Origin: an uncultured Collinsella sp.
GTDB lineage: Bacteria > Actinomycetota > Coriobacteriia > Coriobacteriales > Coriobacteriaceae
Length of the DNA: 6,528 nucleotides
NCBI GenBank assembly: GCA_900555815.1
Contig: USMR01000049.1
Coordinates: forward strand, 1 to 6,528
Direction: 5' to 3'
Shown here in pieces: positions 1-3,557 of this stretch. The first letter of the stretch is position 1. Each line of letters opens with the position of its first letter. Under the pieces are notes generated by a model, which worked only from the letters and a program-made list of their open reading frames with translations, had not been told where the DNA came from and did no database searches. A program made the position numbers and the translations under genes.

Positions 1-1
1 C

Positions 2-47
2 GGAAAGCGCATCCCGGAATGGAGACCCAAACTGGGATGCGCTTTCC
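2..47. repeat. Palindromic repeat unit 1 (arms of type A)
   Basis: Two perfect inverted arms of 14 bases, GGAAAGCGCATCCC at 2-15 and GGGATGCGCTTTCC at 34-47, enclose an 18-base loop. Either strand could form a long hairpin. It is the first of three units with the same arm and loop lengths. The loop carries GGAAT next to the left arm, whereas units 2 and 3 carry ATTCC next to the right arm, so this unit lies in the opposite orientation. No T-tract follows the stem on either strand, so it is unlikely to be a simple terminator. It resembles REP/BIME-type intergenic palindromes in form; the family is not identified. Confidence 0.85.
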
Positions 48-60
48 AAACGACCGGCCA

Positions 61-110
61 GCGGAAAACGCATCCCATTCTGAGATATGATTCCGGGACA
101 CAGTTTCCGC
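61..110. repeat. Palindromic repeat unit 2 (hybrid arms)
   Basis: The left arm GCGGAAAACGCATCCC (61-76) and right arm GGGACACAGTTTCCGC (95-110) enclose an 18-base loop. Twelve of 16 positions pair by Watson-Crick rules. Of the four mismatches, three (69/102, 71/100, 72/99) become G-U pairs in minus-strand RNA and only 68/103 stays unpaired. The left arm resembles unit 1 (CGCATCCC), while the right arm is identical over 14 bases to that of unit 3, so the unit looks like a recombinant of the two forms. Confidence 0.8.
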
Positions 111-124
111 TTGAGGCTTCAACC

Positions 125-170
125 GGAAACTGCGTCCCACGTTGGAGCCATATTCCGGGACACAGTTTCC
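125..170. repeat. Palindromic repeat unit 3 (arms of type B)
   Basis: The left arm GGAAACTGCGTCCC (125-138) and right arm GGGACACAGTTTCC (157-170) pair at 13 of 14 positions around an 18-base loop. The single mismatch (133/162) is a G-U pair in minus-strand RNA. The 19-base stretch ATTCCGGGACACAGTTTCC at 152-170 is an exact direct copy of 90-108 in unit 2. The unit lies just beyond the operon terminator, so it would be copied into RNA from this operon only by read-through. Confidence 0.85.
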
Positions 171-175
171 ACTCC

Positions 176-211
176 AAACAAAAGGCCCCGGCTCGCGATG
201 GAGTCGGGGCC
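176..211 (-). terminator. Intrinsic terminator of the ygfK-ferredoxin-xdhD operon
   Basis: Read on the minus strand, GGCCCCGACTC and GAGCCGGGGCC form a GC-rich stem of 11 pairs with one mismatch around a six-base loop (184-211), followed directly by TTTTGTTT (183-176). This is the standard rho-independent arrangement. It lies 63 bases after the stop codon of the molybdenum hydroxylase and points in the same direction as the three genes. On the plus strand the stem is followed by CAAAGG rather than a T-run, so a role for convergent transcription from the left is less likely. Confidence 0.88.
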
Positions 212-274
212 AAAGGCGCAGCGTATGTAGTTGATGTTGAGCGCAAACGGCCCGTTAGCAATACCGCCCGTGCC

Positions 275-3052
275 CTACCCGCGGTTGCGGACGCGGCTGT
301 ACGGCGTATCCACCATGGGCAGATCTGGACGCAGCTTGCCGTCGAATGCGCGATAGGCGTTCTGCACGGCGGGCGCCGTGGGGATCGTTGCGATCTCGCC
401 GATGCCCTTGCCGCCGTATGCCACAGGCAGCAGCTCATCCTTCTCCACGTAGATGGCGTGGATTTCCGGATTCACGGGCGCCCGGACCAGCCCGCCCGTA
501 CCGTCCATTGCGGGGGGTACGCAGTCCTTGAGCGGCCAGTCCTCGGTCAGTGCATAACCCATACCCATGAGCACGCCGCCTTCGATCTGACCCTGGATGG
601 AGATGGGATTGACCACCTTGCCGGAATCGTGCGCGGCATAGACCTCGCTCACGCGGCCGTCATCGTCCAGAATGACCACATGCGTGGCAAAGCCGTAGCA
701 GATGTGGCTTTTGGGGTTGGGAACGTCGGCACCCAGCTTGTCGGTCGGCTCCAGATACACGTAGCCAAACTCGCATCCCTCGAGCGCCTTGATGGCGACC
801 GCGGGATCTTGAGGATGCATACCCTGGCCGGCGACGAGCTCCTGAGTGCGCAGCTGATAGGCGCGGCCGTCGTCATACTCGATCTTGACGCCGTCACCAT
901 GCGCGCTCACGGGGGTATCGGGTGCAGGCTTTCCGGCCTCGATGCCAAGCATGGCATCGCGCAGCAGGAAGGCGGCACCGCGCACGGCCTCGCCGGTCAC
1001 GACCGTCTGACGCGAGCCAGACGTAGTGCCGGAGTCGGGAGCGTTCTCGGTGGAGCACTCGCCGTTGGCGATGCAGCGAAGCGGCAGGCCGCATGCCTCG
1101 GCAACGTCCTGCAAAAAGACGGTGTTACAGCCCTGGCCGATGTCGGACGTGGCGGCATAGACCACGGCCACGCCGTTCTCGACGCGGATCTTGCAGCGGC
1201 CGGCATCGGGCAGGCCCACGCCCACGCCGGCGTTCTTCATGGCGCAGGCAATGCCGGCATGTCCGGGATGCGCGTAGTAGGCATCCTTGACCTCGAGCAG
1301 CGTCTCCTTAAGTGCCGTGGAGCAGTCGGCAATCTGGCCGTTGGGCAAAACCTCGCCCGGCTCGATGGCATTACGGTAGCGGATCTCCCACGGATCCAGG
1401 CCGACCTTCTCTGCCAGCAGGTCGATCAGGCTCTCGAGCGCAAACTCGGACTGGCAAACGCCAAAGCCGCGGTACGCACCGGCGGGCGGGTTGTTGGTGT
1501 AGTAGCCAAAGCCGCGAATGTCGGTGTTCTGGTACTTGTAGGGGCCGACGGCATGCGTGCAGGCGCGCTCGAGCACCGGGCCGCACAGCGACGCGTAGGC
1601 GCCAGTATCAAAGTTGATCTCGCAGTCCAGGCCGGTAAAGTTGCCCTCGGCGTCGCAACCCAGCGTAAAGGTACCGTCCATGGCATGGCGCTTGGGATGG
1701 AACGCAAGCGACTCAGCGCGCGTGAGCTTGCACTTCACAGGACGCTGGAACTTATATGCGGCGAGCGCGGCCAGGTGTTGGATGGACACGTCCTCCTTGC
1801 CGCCAAAGCCGCCACCCACGAGCATGGTCTCGACGACCACACGCTCGGGCTCGTTATCCCAGCCAAACATATGGGCGCACTCTTTGCGCGTATCGTAGGC
1901 ACCTTGGTCGGTCGACTGCACCTTGACGCCGTTCTTGTACGGGAAGGCGACGGCGCACTCGGGCTCCAAGAAGGCATGCTCGGTAAAGGGCGTGGTAAAG
2001 CGCTGCGTCACGGTGAACGCGCTCTCTGCCAGCGCCTTGGCGGCGTCGCCGCGCGTCACGTGACGGCTCTGGCACACGTTGTCCTTGAGCTCCACCGTGT
2101 TGCCAAAGGCAAAGAAGCTGTCGTGCAGGCGCGGGGCGTCGGCAGCCTTGGCCTCGGCGATATTGCGCACGGGCTCCAGCGGCTCGTAATCAATCTTTAC
2201 GAGCTTCTTGGCCTTCTCGAGCGTCGCCTCGTCCTCGGCAACCACCAGCACGATGGCGTCACCCACGCAGCGGGTGATATCGCCCGCCGCGATCATGACG
2301 TCCCAGTCCTGGATAAGGTGGCCGACCTGGTTGACCGGCACGTCCTCGGCGCGCAGGATACCCACCACGCCGGGCAGGGCCTCGGCCTTGGAGGTATCGA
2401 TGGAGAGTACGCGGGCGCGCGGATATTTGGAGCGCACGGCGCTGGCGTAGGTCAGACCCGGCTGATCGAGCTCGTCGATGTCGTCGGGATACTTGCCCTC
2501 GCCGAGCACCTTCTTGCGCACGTCGATACGGAAGGCGCGCTTGCCCACGCCGTAGTCATCGCCGCGCTCCAGATCCTCGTCGATCTGCTTTTCGCCGCGG
2601 AGCACCGCAGCTGCCAGCGCAATGCCCTCGATAATCTTTTTGTAGCCGGTGCAACGGCAGACATTGCCGCGAATGGCGTACTTGATCTGTTCCTCGGTGG
2701 GCTCGGGGTCCTCGGCGATGAGCGCCGCACCCGCCATGACCATGCCTGGGATACAAAAACCGCACTGCACGGCGCCCACGGCGCCAAAGGCGTACCCAAA
2801 GGCCTCGCGCACGTCCTCGGGCAGGCCCTCGACGGTCACGATATTGCGGCCGGCGGCAAGAGCGGTGGTCAGCACGCACGCCTTGACGGCCGCACCGTCC
2901 ACCTGGATGGTGCAGGTACCGCAGGCGCCCTCGGAGCAGCCGTCCTTGGCGGAATGGATGTGCAGGTCGTCGCGCAGGTAGCGCAGCAGCGGCTTGTTCT
3001 GCGTCGTCGTGCGCTCGACGCCGTTAACGGTAAAAGTGAATTCCTGTGCCAT
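275..3052 (-). CDS. xdhD: Selenium-dependent xanthine dehydrogenase-type molybdenum hydroxylase, fused [2Fe-2S] and Mo-binding subunits
   Basis: A 925-residue cytoplasmic molybdenum hydroxylase, probably acting on a purine such as xanthine, hypoxanthine or urate. Residues 1-80 form a plant-type [2Fe-2S] domain (C39, C44, C47, C59); residues 85-150 form the second [2Fe-2S] domain (QCGFC at 96-100 with C97 and C100; NVCRCTGY with C132 and C134). The rest is the molybdopterin domain: EHAFLEPE 358-365, GGGFGGKE 413-420, LERACTH 494-500, GAYRGFG 525-531, DIGQG 637-641 and GKGIGE with the expected catalytic Glu886. E420, R496 and F530 match by motif and spacing Glu802, Arg880 and Phe914 of bovine xanthine dehydrogenase. 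There is no signal peptide and no FAD domain. The fusion matches the selenium-dependent XDH family and E. coli XdhD (YgfN). In that family selenium is a labile cofactor, not selenocysteine, so no in-frame TGA is expected and none is seen. The start is supported by GAAGGGA six bases upstream. The exact substrate and direction of reaction are inferred; selenate reductase is an older label. Confidence 0.93.
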   Translation of the reverse strand: MAQEFTFTVNGVERTTTQNKPLLRYLRDDLHIHSAKDGCSEGACGTCTIQVDGAAVKACVLTTALAAGRNIVTVEGLPEDVREAFGYAFGAVGAVQCGFCIPGMVMAGAALIAEDPEPTEEQIKYAIRGNVCRCTGYKKIIEGIALAAAVLRGEKQIDEDLERGDDYGVGKRAFRIDVRKKVLGEGKYPDDIDELDQPGLTYASAVRSKYPRARVLSIDTSKAEALPGVVGILRAEDVPVNQVGHLIQDWDVMIAAGDITRCVGDAIVLVVAEDEATLEKAKKLVKIDYEPLEPVRNIAEAKAADAPRLHDSFFAFGNTVELKDNVCQSRHVTRGDAAKALAESAFTVTQRFTTPFTEHAFLEPECAVAFPYKNGVKVQSTDQGAYDTRKECAHMFGWDNEPERVVVETMLVGGGFGGKEDVSIQHLAALAAYKFQRPVKCKLTRAESLAFHPKRHAMDGTFTLGCDAEGNFTGLDCEINFDTGAYASLCGPVLERACTHAVGPYKYQNTDIRGFGYYTNNPPAGAYRGFGVCQSEFALESLIDLLAEKVGLDPWEIRYRNAIEPGEVLPNGQIADCSTALKETLLEVKDAYYAHPGHAGIACAMKNAGVGVGLPDAGRCKIRVENGVAVVYAATSDIGQGCNTVFLQDVAEACGLPLRCIANGECSTENAPDSGTTSGSRQTVVTGEAVRGAAFLLRDAMLGIEAGKPAPDTPVSAHGDGVKIEYDDGRAYQLRTQELVAGQGMHPQDPAVAIKALEGCEFGYVYLEPTDKLGADVPNPKSHICYGFATHVVILDDDGRVSEVYAAHDSGKVVNPISIQGQIEGGVLMGMGYALTEDWPLKDCVPPAMDGTGGLVRAPVNPEIHAIYVEKDELLPVAYGGKGIGEIATIPTAPAVQNAYRAFDGKLRPDLPMVDTPYSRVRNRG

Positions 3053-3058
3053 GGTGAT

Positions 3059-3065
3059 TCCCTTC
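3059..3065 (-). promoter_or_regulatory. Ribosome binding site of the molybdenum hydroxylase, overlapping the ferredoxin stop
   Basis: On the minus strand GAAGGGA lies six bases before the ATG at 3052-3050. Its first G is the last base of the ferredoxin TAG stop (3067-3065). This fixes the start and suggests that ribosomes finishing the ferredoxin can restart on the next gene (translational coupling). Confidence 0.7.
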
Positions 3066-3544
3066 TACACGCCGGCGGCGATGCCGGTGCGGTCGTGGAT
3101 GGCGCCATGAGGACAGACGACGGCGCACATGCCGCACGACAGGCAGTCCGCGCCATCGATATGGGCGCAGTTGTCCTCGATGCGGATAGCGCCGGCAGGG
3201 CACTTTTTGGCGCACATGCCGCAACCGATGCAGCTCGTGTCGCAGATCTTGCGCGCAATGGCGCCCTTATCGGTGTTGTTGCAGCGCACCAGGATGTTCT
3301 GGTAGCCGGGGACGAAGGCAATCACGCGCTGCGGGCACGCCATGCCGCACAGGCCACAGCCCGTGCACTTTGAGCGATCCACGCGGGCGATGCCATCGAC
3401 CAGCGCAATGGCACCGTGGGGGCAGGCCGTGACACAGGCGCCACAGCCAATGCAGCCTTCGCTGCAGCGGGCGTCGCCGCCTGCAGAGGCGCAACCGCTT
3501 CCGCAGGCAACGTAGGCCACGTTATGTTGAATGGATTTGGCCAT
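3065..3544 (-). CDS. Four-cluster [4Fe-4S] ferredoxin resembling the C-terminal part of RnfB
   Basis: A 159-residue soluble electron carrier. Four CxxCxxCxxxCP motifs are visible: C31/C34/C37/C41, C60/C63/C66/C70, C105/C108/C111/C115 and C134/C137/C140/C144, enough for four [4Fe-4S] clusters in two ferredoxin pairs. Six further cysteines (14, 18, 27, 88, 101, 126) lie outside these motifs. The text around them (RCSEGCIGCGACV, NNTDKGAIARKIC, IGCGMCAKKCP) strongly recalls the ferredoxin half of clostridial RnfB, but the RnfB membrane anchor is absent and I see no hydrophobic helix or signal peptide. The gene starts 11 bases after ygfK and ends 12 bases before the molybdenum hydroxylase, so it is very probably their electron-transfer partner. 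It occupies the place where an FAD subunit might be expected. The start is taken at the ATG after AGGCGAG. The ferredoxin call is secure; the partnership is inferred from the operon. Confidence 0.92.
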   Translation of the reverse strand: MAKSIQHNVAYVACGSGCASAGGDARCSEGCIGCGACVTACPHGAIALVDGIARVDRSKCTGCGLCGMACPQRVIAFVPGYQNILVRCNNTDKGAIARKICDTSCIGCGMCAKKCPAGAIRIEDNCAHIDGADCLSCGMCAVVCPHGAIHDRTGIAAGV

Positions 3545-3550
3545 AAGAGA

Positions 3551-3557
3551 CTCGCCT
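3551..3557 (-). promoter_or_regulatory. Weak ribosome binding site of the ferredoxin, overlapping the ygfK stop
   Basis: On the minus strand AGGCGAG lies six bases before the ATG at 3544-3542 and shares two bases with the TAG stop of ygfK (3558-3556). The match to the Shine-Dalgarno consensus is modest, so translation of the ferredoxin probably depends on coupling to ygfK. Confidence 0.55.

Noticed and set aside
1..47. Unit 1 palindrome as a second terminator
   Set aside because: The stem is strong, but no T-tract follows it on the plus strand, and the minus-strand side runs off the window. The operon already has a better terminator at 176-211.
1..170. Possible CRISPR array
   Set aside because: There are only three units, each an imperfect palindrome with differing arms and one inverted. 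The regular 61-62 base spacing comes from the palindromes themselves, not from identical repeats with unique spacers.
212..274. Small gene or regulatory RNA between the molybdenum hydroxylase stop and the terminator
   Set aside because: Only 63 bases, with no start codon behind a ribosome binding site and no stable fold visible by eye; it reads as an ordinary 3' untranslated segment.
275..3052. Selenocysteine in the molybdenum hydroxylase
   Set aside because: The frame is uninterrupted and contains no in-frame TGA. Selenium in this family is a non-protein, labile ligand.
458..3373. Very long plus-strand open frame (971 codons) opposite the molybdenum hydroxylase and part of the ferredoxin
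   Set aside because: It is in exact codon register with the minus-strand genes, so it stays open simply because they avoid TTA, CTA and TCA codons, as GC-rich genes do. Its translation shows no recognisable motif, while the minus strand carries complete cofactor motifs.
3545..3555. Internal promoter between ygfK and the ferredoxin
   Set aside because: The gap is 11 bases and the neighbouring end of ygfK shows no convincing -10/-35 pair; operon read-through is sufficient.
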